Origin: an uncultured Acinetobacter sp.
Lineage (GTDB): Bacteria; Pseudomonadota; Gammaproteobacteria; Pseudomonadales; Moraxellaceae
Direction of reading: 5' to 3'
Assembly (NCBI GenBank): GCA_900771065.1
Contig: CAAGMP010000013.1
Span: 1 to 12,113 of the forward strand
Length of the DNA stretch: 12,113 nt
Every line of letters starts with the position of its first letter. Within the stretch, counting starts at the first letter, position 1. The translations under genes were made by a program, and so were the position numbers. Below, one piece after another: positions 6,852 through 12,113 of the stretch. A model generated the notes under the pieces. That model ran no database searches. It saw only the letters and a list, made by a program, of their open reading frames with translations, and was not told the origin of the DNA.

Positions 6852-7724
6852 TTATTTAAAATAATTCAAAGGCAATTTTAAATAAGAAATACCATTTTCT
6901 TCGGGATTTGGAAATTGACCTGCTTTCATATTAATTTGAATGGATGGCAAAATCAGCTTGGGCATGCTTAATGTGGCATCACGTTGTTGGCGCATTTTTA
7001 CAAATTCTGTTTTGTTGACTCCATTATGAATATGAATATTTTGCTGTTTTTGGGTCGAAATATTGGTTTCACAAACATAATCATGACGGGTTGCAGGTAA
7101 ATAATCGTGGCACAAAAAAACCCGTGTTTGATCAGTTAATGCATATAAACGTTGTACCGAATCAAATAATGTCCCCGCATCACCACGTGGAAAATCACAA
7201 CGCGCTGTACCGTAGTCAGGCATAAACAGCGTATCCCCAACAAAAACTGCATCGCCAATAACATAACTCAAACAGGCTGGCGTGTGCCCCGGTGTAGGAA
7301 TGTTATAACAATTCAGTTCTCCAATTTGAAATGGTTCATTATCTTGAAATAAGTAATCAAAAGGTTGTTTTGCATTAAATTGCTTAATATCAAGATGATA
7401 AATTGCACTGAATGTTTCTTGCACAATCGTTATTTTATGGCTCATGGCAATTTTGCCACCTAACTCATTTTTTAAATACTGTGCCGCAGTTAAATGATCA
7501 GCATGAACATGCGTTTCTAAAATCCAATCGACAGTCAAATTTTCGGCTGTAATATAAGCAATGATTTGATCTGCAAAGTGTGTTGCAGTGGTTGCAGAAG
7601 CCGCATCATAATCTAAAACGCTATCAATAATGGCGCATTTTTTTGTAATAGGGTCGCTAACCACATAGCTAAATGTATTGGTATCTTGGTGAAAAAAGTG
7701 TTGAACGATTGGCAAATTTGGCAT
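6852..7724 (-). CDS. blh: Blh/ETHE1-like persulfide dioxygenase (metallo-beta-lactamase fold)
   Basis: A 290-residue cytoplasmic non-haem iron enzyme expected to oxidise glutathione or other low-molecular-weight persulfide to sulfite. The metallo-beta-lactamase motif THVHADH is at 71-77. H147 (TPGHTP), D164 (VGDTLF) and H206 (LCHDY) complete the set; in ETHE1-type enzymes the iron is held by a 2-His-1-Asp triad, here most likely H72, H147 and D164. DYGTARCDFPRGDA (about 170-183) is typical of this subgroup rather than of glyoxalase II. No rhodanese domain is fused. I choose the ATG at 7724 because AGGAG lies 7 bases before it; an in-frame ATG at 7742 would add six residues, lies inside pmpB and leaves that AGGAG within the coding sequence. 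It is the last gene of the operon behind the BigR-type palindrome. Confidence 0.9.
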   Translation of the reverse strand: MPNLPIVQHFFHQDTNTFSYVVSDPITKKCAIIDSVLDYDAASATTATHFADQIIAYITAENLTVDWILETHVHADHLTAAQYLKNELGGKIAMSHKITIVQETFSAIYHLDIKQFNAKQPFDYLFQDNEPFQIGELNCYNIPTPGHTPACLSYVIGDAVFVGDTLFMPDYGTARCDFPRGDAGTLFDSVQRLYALTDQTRVFLCHDYLPATRHDYVCETNISTQKQQNIHIHNGVNKTEFVKMRQQRDATLSMPKLILPSIQINMKAGQFPNPEENGISYLKLPLNYFK

Positions 7725-7726
7725 GA

Positions 7727-8143
7727 TTATGCTCCTGACCATTTACGATGAATAAATACACCAAGCAACATGGCTGCAATAAAGTAAAAAACTTGGTAAT
7801 AGCCTAGACCAATTAAAGTGAAACTTGGTGCAGGACAAATACCTGCAATACCCCAACCGATTCCGAATAATAAGCTACCAATTATTAATTTAGGGTCGAT
7901 TTGATTATTTTTAGGTAAATCAATTGTTTCATTAAATATGGTTTTGGGTTGTTCTGTTTTAACAGCTTTTTGAAATGGAATAAAGGCAACCGCAATTGCT
8001 CCGAGCATGACAAACGCAAGGCTAGCATCCCAATTTCCAAAAATATCTAAAAAATCAATTACTTTTTGGGGGTTTGACATACCAGAAATCATTAAGCCAA
8101 TTGAGAACAAAGCACCAAAAACAAAGGCAAAAAAGTTTTTCAT
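7727..8143 (-). CDS. pmpB: PmpB-like YeeE/YedE (DUF6691) sulfur-transport half-protein
   Basis: A 138-residue membrane protein with about four hydrophobic segments, of the YeeE/YedE (TsuA-like) superfamily. Two short paralogues, PmpA and PmpB, take the place of one full-length transporter for thiosulfate or related sulfur species. Visible family marks are LMISGMSNPQKVIDFLD in the first half and GIGWGIAGICPAPSF in the second, with C103 as the conserved cysteine. A hydrophilic stretch (about 60-84) separates the halves. GGAGGA, overlapping the last codons of pmpA, sits 8 bases before this ATG, giving tight coupling. The stop codon lies 2 bases before the blh start. The exact substrate is inferred from context only. 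Confidence 0.82.
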   Translation of the reverse strand: MKNFFAFVFGALFSIGLMISGMSNPQKVIDFLDIFGNWDASLAFVMLGAIAVAFIPFQKAVKTEQPKTIFNETIDLPKNNQIDPKLIIGSLLFGIGWGIAGICPAPSFTLIGLGYYQVFYFIAAMLLGVFIHRKWSGA

Positions 8144-8145
8144 GT

Positions 8146-8562
8146 TTAAAGTCCTCCCATAAGATGACGAATAACATAAACAGTGACAAAGCCTGCAAAC
8201 ATAAAACTCATGGTGGCAACAATAGAACGTTTAGATAAACGGCTCATACCACAAATACCGTGACCACTGGTACAACCTGAACCTAAACGTGTGCCAAAAC
8301 CAACTAACAATCCTGCAATGATCATCATGATTGGACTTGCATTAAGTTCAATTTTGGGTTGAATAAACAGTCCATAAATAAATGGCGTGATGATTAAGCC
8401 CGACATAAACCAAATTGCAGGCGTTTTGAGTGCTGTTTGTGGATTCATAACTTGCGAAATTAAACCACTAATTCCTGCAATACGACCATTGACATATAAA
8501 TAACCAACTACCGAGATACCAAGTAGGCTACCACCAAGAAAAGCAAGCAAAAAATCATGCAT
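8146..8562 (-). CDS. pmpA: PmpA-like YeeE/YedE sulfur-transport half-protein
   Basis: A 138-residue inner-membrane protein, first gene of the minus operon and partner of PmpB. The signature GFGTRLGSGCTSGHGICG (88-105), with C97 and C104, is the hallmark of YeeE/YedE proteins, in which cysteines line the path for a thiosulfate- or sulfide-type substrate. An earlier NGRIAGISGL (25-34) is also typical. About four hydrophobic segments are visible. AGGG (plus-strand ccct, 8572-8575) lies about 9 bases before the ATG. Its promoter must lie in the 109-base divergent spacer shared with bigR, where the palindrome covers a TATAAT (plus-strand 8597-8602). In known BigR systems the paired genes are repressed until persulfide appears. 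Confidence 0.85.
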   Translation of the reverse strand: MHDFLLAFLGGSLLGISVVGYLYVNGRIAGISGLISQVMNPQTALKTPAIWFMSGLIITPFIYGLFIQPKIELNASPIMMIIAGLLVGFGTRLGSGCTSGHGICGMSRLSKRSIVATMSFMFAGFVTVYVIRHLMGGL

Positions 8563-8583
8563 GTTGTGTTGACCCTAAAACAA

Positions 8584-8614
8584 TATATAAAAATATATTA
8601 TATATTTTTATATA
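8584..8614. promoter_or_regulatory. 31-bp perfect AT-only palindrome, proposed BigR operator
   Basis: TATATAAAAATATAT (8584-8598), a single central T (8599), and its exact reverse complement (8600-8614). It lies between pmpA and bigR and covers a minus-strand TATAAT (8597-8602) at its centre. Its right edge falls where the -35 of bigR would be. AT-rich palindromes overlapping promoter elements are described for BigR in Xylella and Agrobacterium. One bound repressor could shut both directions. Confidence 0.72.
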
Positions 8615-8630
8615 ATAATCAAGGAAAATA

Positions 8631-8639
8631 TGCTATAAT
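8631..8639 (+). promoter_or_regulatory. Extended -10 promoter element of bigR
   Basis: TGCTATAAT matches the extended -10 form TGnTATAAT. No good -35 is seen at 17 bases; that position falls in the end of the palindrome. The bigR ATG follows 32 bases later. Confidence 0.6.
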
Positions 8640-8671
8640 TTTTTTTAGTCAAAATCATAGGCATCAAGAAA

Positions 8672-8974
8672 ATGACTGAAATTGCAAAAATAGATTTTTC
8701 ACAAGCCGAAACGGTAGCCAATTTTTTAAAAGTGCTGTCTAATCCTGATCGTTTGAAAATTGTTTGTGTTTTAATTGATGGTGAATGCAATGTACAACAA
8801 ATTGAAGATTATGTTGAAATTCATCAACCTACCTTATCGCAACAATTAACTGTTTTAAGAAAAAATAAAATTGTAACGACACGCCGTGAGGGCAAACAAA
8901 TTTTTTATACGGTGTCTGATCCTAAAATTTTAGTCATTATGCAAACGCTATATCAATTATATTGTGCAAATTAA
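8672..8974 (+). CDS. bigR: BigR/SqrR-like ArsR-family persulfide-sensing repressor
   Basis: A 100-residue winged-helix repressor. FLKVLSNPDRLKIVCVLIDGE (about 18-38) opens the ArsR fold; the recognition helix region is HQPTLSQQLTVLRKNKIV (51-68), and the wing is TTRREGKQIFYTV (69-81). C32 and C98 (LYQLYC) match in place the two cysteines that form a polysulfide bridge in BigR and SqrR; an extra C39 lies nearby. The metal-binding CxC of classic ArsR/SmtB sensors is absent, which favours persulfide over metal sensing. It is divergent from pmpA-pmpB-blh with the palindrome between them, the usual layout for autoregulation. The ribosome site is weak (CATCAAGAAA before the ATG). It ends at a terminator shared with sulP. 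Confidence 0.88.
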   Translation: MTEIAKIDFSQAETVANFLKVLSNPDRLKIVCVLIDGECNVQQIEDYVEIHQPTLSQQLTVLRKNKIVTTRREGKQIFYTVSDPKILVIMQTLYQLYCAN

Positions 8975-8979
8975 AATTA

Positions 8980-9010
8980 ACCCCACAAAAAAGTGGGGTA
9001 AGAGATTTTT
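8980..9010. terminator. Bidirectional terminator between bigR and sulP
   Basis: ACCCCAC (8980-8986) and GTGGGGT (8993-8999) form a 7-bp GC-rich stem with a loop of six A. On the plus strand a run of five T follows at 9006-9010; on the minus strand the stem is followed by TAATTTTAATTT. It serves convergent genes, ending 5 bases after the bigR stop and next to the sulP stop. Confidence 0.75.
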
Positions 9011-10724
9011 ATTCGCTTAATGTACAAATTGCTTGATAATGCGTTAAAAAAATCTGACCGCTCATGTGCTTTAACCAATTTGATTTAGCCAATTTATCTA
9101 AAACAGGTCCTTTCACTTCAGATAAATGTAGACGAATATTGACTTTGAATAATTCAGTATCTAAATCTTCCAACATTTCTAATGCACTCAAATCAATATC
9201 ACTGATACTTGAGCAATTAATGACAACATGTTTTAACTCTAATTTATGGCTTATTTGTTGAATTAAAAAAGATTTAAGCGTATTTGCATTTAAAAATGTT
9301 AAATTTTCATCAATCCGAATTGATAAAATATGTGGATTAGTTTCAACATGATGGCGCTGCACATTACGAAAATGTTGTGTTCCTTCAACCAAACCAATAA
9401 CCGCAATATGCGGACGGCTAACGCGCCATAATAAAAGAATAAATGTTGAAACAATACCAATGATTAAACCTGTGGAAATATCAATAAAAAGCACGGCAAA
9501 GAAAGTAATCCACATTGCTAAGCCATCTGCTTTTGAATAATTCCATGTTTCTTTAAATGCTTGAAAATCAACGAGCTTCCAAATTGAAACAATAATGGTA
9601 GCGGCTAAAACAGTTAAAGGTAAATTGGTGAAAAATCCTGTAAAATAAAGACTAACGGCAACAATAAATAAAGAAGATAAAATGCCTGCCATAGGTGTTT
9701 TAGCACCTGCATCTGCATTGATTACCGTACGCGATAAACTGCCTGTTACGGGAAAACCATAACTGATTCCTGCACTTAAATTTGCAGCGCCTAAAGCAAT
9801 TAATTCTTGGTTACTATTTAAATTGCTACGTTGTTTAATTGCGGTTGCCTGTGCAATTGATAATGATTCTACAAAACTGACCATTGCAATCATGGTTGCA
9901 CCAGGTAAAAGTTGGATCACTAAATCAAGATTCCAAAAAGGCAATTGAATAGGTGGGAAACCAGAAGGAATTTCACCAACCGTTTTAATGCCAATTTGTT
10001 GTAAATTGAAAAAATAAACAATAAAAATACTTAAAATAACTAAGAAAAGCGGAATCATTTTTTGGATAAAATGTGCATTTTTAAAGATGTTATTTATCCA
10101 TTTTGGTGCATAAATGAGAAAAAGAATTGCTAAACAGCCAAATATTAAACTATTAAAATCAATAAAATATACATATTCAAATAAACTTTTTATAAATTGA
10201 GGTAAATTATCCGCTTTGAGTGGCAGATTAAATAAAAATTTAAGTTGTCCTAAAGCAATGAGTAATGCTGAGGCAATAATAAAACTTTTAATTACAGGAT
10301 GGCTAATTAGCTGAATTAAAAAACCAAACCGAAATACACCTAATAAAAATGAAATAAGTCCAACCAAAAGTGCCAATAAGCATGCAGCTTGAATATAAGT
10401 TGGTGAACCTACTTCAAACAATGGATTTAAGGTTGCAAAAGTCATCATTGAAATCAGAGCAACAGGACCAATGGATAATGTTGGACTGCCTCCAATTAAC
10501 GCATAGACAATCATAGGTAAAATACTGGCATATAAACCCATAATTGGAGGTAAACCTGCAAGCATAGCGTATGCCATAGATTGAGGTACAAGTAATGCAA
10601 GCACAATTAGAGCAGATAAAAAGTCTGCTTTAAATAAGCGTACACTGTAATCTTTTAACCAATGTTGACTAGGTAAAAGTTTTTTTGGGTTAAATCTTAA
10701 GATAGACATCACATTGCATATCAT
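9009..10724 (-). CDS. SulP-family inorganic anion transporter with C-terminal STAS domain
   Basis: A 571-residue inner-membrane transporter of the SLC26/SulP family, which carries sulfate, bicarbonate or other anions. The signature ALLVPQSMAYAMLAGLPPIMGLYAS (read as ALLVPQSMAYAM, then LAGLPPIMGLYAS) is near residues 42-66, with GGSPTLSIGPVALISMM soon after. GFPVTGSLSRTVINADAGAKTP (near 320-341) is the conserved TM8-10 region. A STAS domain fills about 465-565 and includes SISDIDLSALEML, the position of the regulatory Ser/Asp loop. The start could be the ATG at 10724 or the one at 10709 (MSILRFNPKK); neither has a strong ribosome site. Convergence with bigR and closeness to the persulfide genes suggest transport of sulfite or sulfate, but this is inference: bicarbonate carriers of this family look alike. 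Confidence 0.88.
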   Translation of the reverse strand: MICNVMSILRFNPKKLLPSQHWLKDYSVRLFKADFLSALIVLALLVPQSMAYAMLAGLPPIMGLYASILPMIVYALIGGSPTLSIGPVALISMMTFATLNPLFEVGSPTYIQAACLLALLVGLISFLLGVFRFGFLIQLISHPVIKSFIIASALLIALGQLKFLFNLPLKADNLPQFIKSLFEYVYFIDFNSLIFGCLAILFLIYAPKWINNIFKNAHFIQKMIPLFLVILSIFIVYFFNLQQIGIKTVGEIPSGFPPIQLPFWNLDLVIQLLPGATMIAMVSFVESLSIAQATAIKQRSNLNSNQELIALGAANLSAGISYGFPVTGSLSRTVINADAGAKTPMAGILSSLFIVAVSLYFTGFFTNLPLTVLAATIIVSIWKLVDFQAFKETWNYSKADGLAMWITFFAVLFIDISTGLIIGIVSTFILLLWRVSRPHIAVIGLVEGTQHFRNVQRHHVETNPHILSIRIDENLTFLNANTLKSFLIQQISHKLELKHVVINCSSISDIDLSALEMLEDLDTELFKVNIRLHLSEVKGPVLDKLAKSNWLKHMSGQIFLTHYQAICTLSE

Positions 10725-10733
10725 ATTTTTTCA

Positions 10734-10756
10734 TATATTATGCACAAAAAAATATA
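10734..10756. promoter_or_regulatory. AT-rich imperfect repeat upstream of sulP
   Basis: TATATT (10734-10739) and AATATA (10751-10756) form a 6-bp inverted repeat with an 11-base spacer, 10 bases before the sulP start. It resembles the composition of the bigR palindrome but not its length or spacing, and may be only promoter AT richness. The rest of the 10725-11000 spacer holds a small hairpin at 10826-10840 and the receptor promoter. Confidence 0.2.
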
Positions 10757-10944
10757 ATAAAGCTGCAAAAACTTTTTTAACTCGAATAATAGATCAAGTT
10801 TCTCATAGGTTCACTGCTATACACGTGGCTTAAAAAGCCAGCAAATAAGGCATATCAGTTTAGAGAAATTGATTATTTATTGATCAGTGATAATTTATTT
10901 TACCTATTTTTTTTTAATTATATGAATAAATAGATAAAATAAAG

Positions 10945-10973
10945 TTGATTTTGTAATAATAATGTAAATAATA
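10945..10973 (+). promoter_or_regulatory. Sigma-70-like promoter of the TonB receptor gene
   Basis: TTGATT (-35, 10945-10950) is followed after 17 bases by ATAATA (-10, 10968-10973). The -10 overlaps the proposed Fur site, an arrangement typical of iron-repressed genes. The start codon lies 27 bases downstream. Confidence 0.45.
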
Positions 10974-10983
10974 CTGATTCTCA
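10969..10983 (+). promoter_or_regulatory. Candidate Fur box
   Basis: The right half ATTCTCA is a perfect match to the 7-1-7 Fur inverted repeat TGAGAAT-n-ATTCTCA; the left half TAATACT matches at 4 of 7 positions. It lies over the -10 of a TonB receptor gene, as expected for repression by Fe-Fur. Confidence 0.5.
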
Positions 10984-11000
10984 TTTATGTTTGGTGTGCT

Positions 11001-12020
11001 ATGCGATTATCAACTTTATCACTTGCAATCGGGGTGGCTTTTTCCAACTCTGTGTATGGTAATCAAGAAATTTCTGACTCTGAGCATCTAGTAAATATCG
11101 ATCAATCTATCGTTTCTATGCAAAAAATTAAGCTTGAAGCGAGTCAAAATGAAACCATTGGTGAAACGATTTATAGTGAAAAACAACTAAAAAATTTTCC
11201 AAGTTCTAACAATACAATAAGTGACATATTACAATTAAATCCGAACGTTCAATTTTCTCAGAATAATCAAACTGCAGGTAAGCAAGGTGAAATTAGTTCT
11301 GCTAATTTTAGTATTAATGGTGCGGCATTTTATGAAAATAATATCTTGCTCGATAATGTCAGTCTCAATAACCGTTTGAATCCAGCTGCTGGTAATTTAG
11401 AATTTAGCAATACCAATTTAAGTGGTACAGCCACAAGTAATAGTATCAATATCGATTTATTATGTGAACTTGAAGTACTCGATAGTAATGTTAGTGAAAA
11501 ATATGGCGACTTTACAGGGGGCGTGGTGAAGGGGAAAACTTGTGCTCCAAAAACAGAGATTGGTCAAGTTCATGGAAATATTCGCTATGATTATACTTCA
11601 AGTAATTGGACTTCATTTAGTCAAATTGATGAAAATGAAATTGAAGAATATGAGGATATAACTACTAGCCCGTTTCAAAAAGAATTTAAAAAACAAGGGA
11701 TTTCAGCCAGTCTTTATGGCAATCTCACACAAAATTTGGGCTTTAACTTAAGTCTTTCAAAACGCAAATCTGATATTCAATTACCAACGGTATTAATGAA
11801 TACGGCATTTGCGCAACGCAATTTAGAAAATCAACAAATTCTTTTTAATATTTATCACAAACTCAATGATCAACATCAGATAAAATTGGGTCTACAATAT
11901 GCCGATGATCAAAAATATTTAGAATCGAGCAATGTACTCAATGGTGGAACAGATCAAGGCGAAAAAAATCAAGCGCTAGAATTAGAACTCAAGTCAGAAT
12001 ATGATATTGCAAAAATAACT
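11001..12020 (+). CDS. TonB-dependent outer-membrane receptor, N-terminal part (cut by a chimeric contig end)
   Basis: About 340 genuine residues of a receptor that would normally run to some 650-900. Residues 1-20 are a signal peptide (MRLSTLSLAIGVAFSNSVYG). A plug domain spans about 55-182: YSEKQLKNFPSSNNTISDILQLNP, FSINGAAFYENNILLDNVSLNN, then LEVLDSNVSEKYGDFTGGVV. From about 190 the first beta-barrel strands appear (HGNIRYDYTSSNWTSF, SLYGNLTQNLGFNLSLSKRKS, IYHKLNDQHQIKLGLQYADD). A clear TonB box is not visible; MQKIKLEAS near 40 is in the usual place. C155 and C181 flank the last plug strand and could form a disulfide. The frame continues to a stop at 12077, but the residues after about 340 (LLCDGLPEKMHLPSSSQT) are foreign sequence. 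The ligand is unknown; a Fur-like site suggests iron or a siderophore. Confidence 0.8.
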
Positions 12021-12089
12021 CTTCTGTGTGATGGCTTGCCGGAGAAGATGCACTTGCCTTCCTCTTCGCAAACATAGCTGTCCATAGGG
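12021..12089 (-). other. Foreign chimeric segment, possibly a prolyl-tRNA synthetase C-terminal fragment
   Basis: These 69 bases are about 52% GC, against roughly a third in the receptor gene, and do not continue beta-barrel sequence in the plus frame. On the minus strand one frame is fully open and reads PMDS, then EEEGKCIFSGKPSHRR. This resembles the CIPxD...GKC...GKPSKRR stretch near the C-terminus of archaeal/eukaryote-type prolyl-tRNA synthetases, which also occur in several bacterial groups. The match is from memory and short. The junction is placed near 12021 from the change in composition and protein style. It most likely comes from other DNA in the same library. Confidence 0.5.
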
Positions 12090-12113
12090 AGATCGGAAGA
12101 GCGTCGTGTAGGG
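12090..12113. other. Illumina TruSeq adapter remnant (sequencing artefact)
   Basis: The last 24 bases begin AGATCGGAAGAGC and continue GTCGTGTAGGG. They match without mismatch the reverse complement of the TruSeq universal (read 1 side) adapter. The window ends inside the adapter, as expected for an untrimmed read at a contig end. Confidence 0.97.

Noticed and set aside
7725..7742. An upstream ATG for blh giving 296 residues
   Set aside because: It overlaps pmpB; AGGAG is well placed for the ATG at 7724, which also starts the family's usual N-terminus.
8608..8790. A 60-codon minus-strand frame overlapping bigR and the promoter region
   Set aside because: It covers the bigR start and the operator, lacks family features, and has no ribosome site.
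9064..9261. A 65-codon plus-strand frame within sulP
   Set aside because: Antisense to the STAS domain coding sequence, with no domain of its own.
10826..10840. TGGCT-TAAAA-AGCCA hairpin between sulP and the receptor gene, considered as terminator or small RNA
   Set aside because: Only a 5-bp stem, no T run on either strand, and no matching promoter; no gene ends nearby.
12021..12077. Natural C-terminus of the receptor at the stop at 12077
   Set aside because: Composition and protein style change abruptly, the protein is far too short for a 22-strand barrel, and adapter sequence follows.

Overview
The window is low-GC, gene-dense DNA from a gammaproteobacterium. Gene content and protein style suggest Acinetobacter or another Moraxellaceae: cbpA-cbpM, a YgiW/QseBC-like set, a BigR/persulfide-dioxygenase set, and a TonB receptor of the plug type seen in that genus. 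This is recognition from memory, not a database result. I see no tRNA, rRNA, CRISPR array, insertion sequence or phage gene. The right end carries a sequencing artefact.

Layout, left to right. (1) 1-1132, minus: the N-terminal part of an MgtC/DUF4010 membrane protein that runs off the left edge. (2) 1316-2560, plus: cbpA-cbpM, a J-domain co-chaperone and its modulator. (3) 2622-5547, plus: a secreted YgiW-type OB-fold protein, a strong intrinsic terminator, a QseB-like response regulator, a QseC-like histidine kinase and a GNAT acetyltransferase. (4) 5544-6731, minus: an MFS transporter convergent with the acetyltransferase, with its own promoter. (5) 6852-8974: a divergent persulfide module. 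The minus operon pmpA-pmpB-blh encodes two YeeE/YedE half-transporters and a persulfide dioxygenase; the plus gene bigR encodes an ArsR-family thiol-switch repressor. A perfect 31-bp AT-only palindrome lies between them. (6) 9009-10724, minus: a SulP anion transporter with a STAS domain, sharing a bidirectional terminator with bigR. (7) 11001 to about 12020, plus: the N-terminal third of a TonB-dependent receptor behind a probable Fur-controlled promoter.

How the genes work together. The 6.85-10.7 kb block reads as a sulfur-stress unit. BigR senses persulfide through Cys32 and Cys98 and releases the shared operator. The PmpAB proteins move a sulfur species across the inner membrane, Blh oxidises persulfide sulfur to sulfite, and SulP could export or import the oxyanion product. 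The YgiW/RR/HK/GNAT group looks like an envelope-stress signalling operon, with a terminator placed just before the regulator's ribosome site.

The last 24 bases (12090-12113) are an exact Illumina TruSeq adapter sequence. The 69 bases before it (about 12021-12089) differ in composition from the receptor gene and read on the minus strand like the C-terminus of a prolyl-tRNA synthetase. The receptor's apparent C-terminus is therefore a chimeric assembly end, not biology. I found no clearly undescribed system; the best leads are the operator palindrome, the attenuator-like terminator and the degenerate kinase G1 box.
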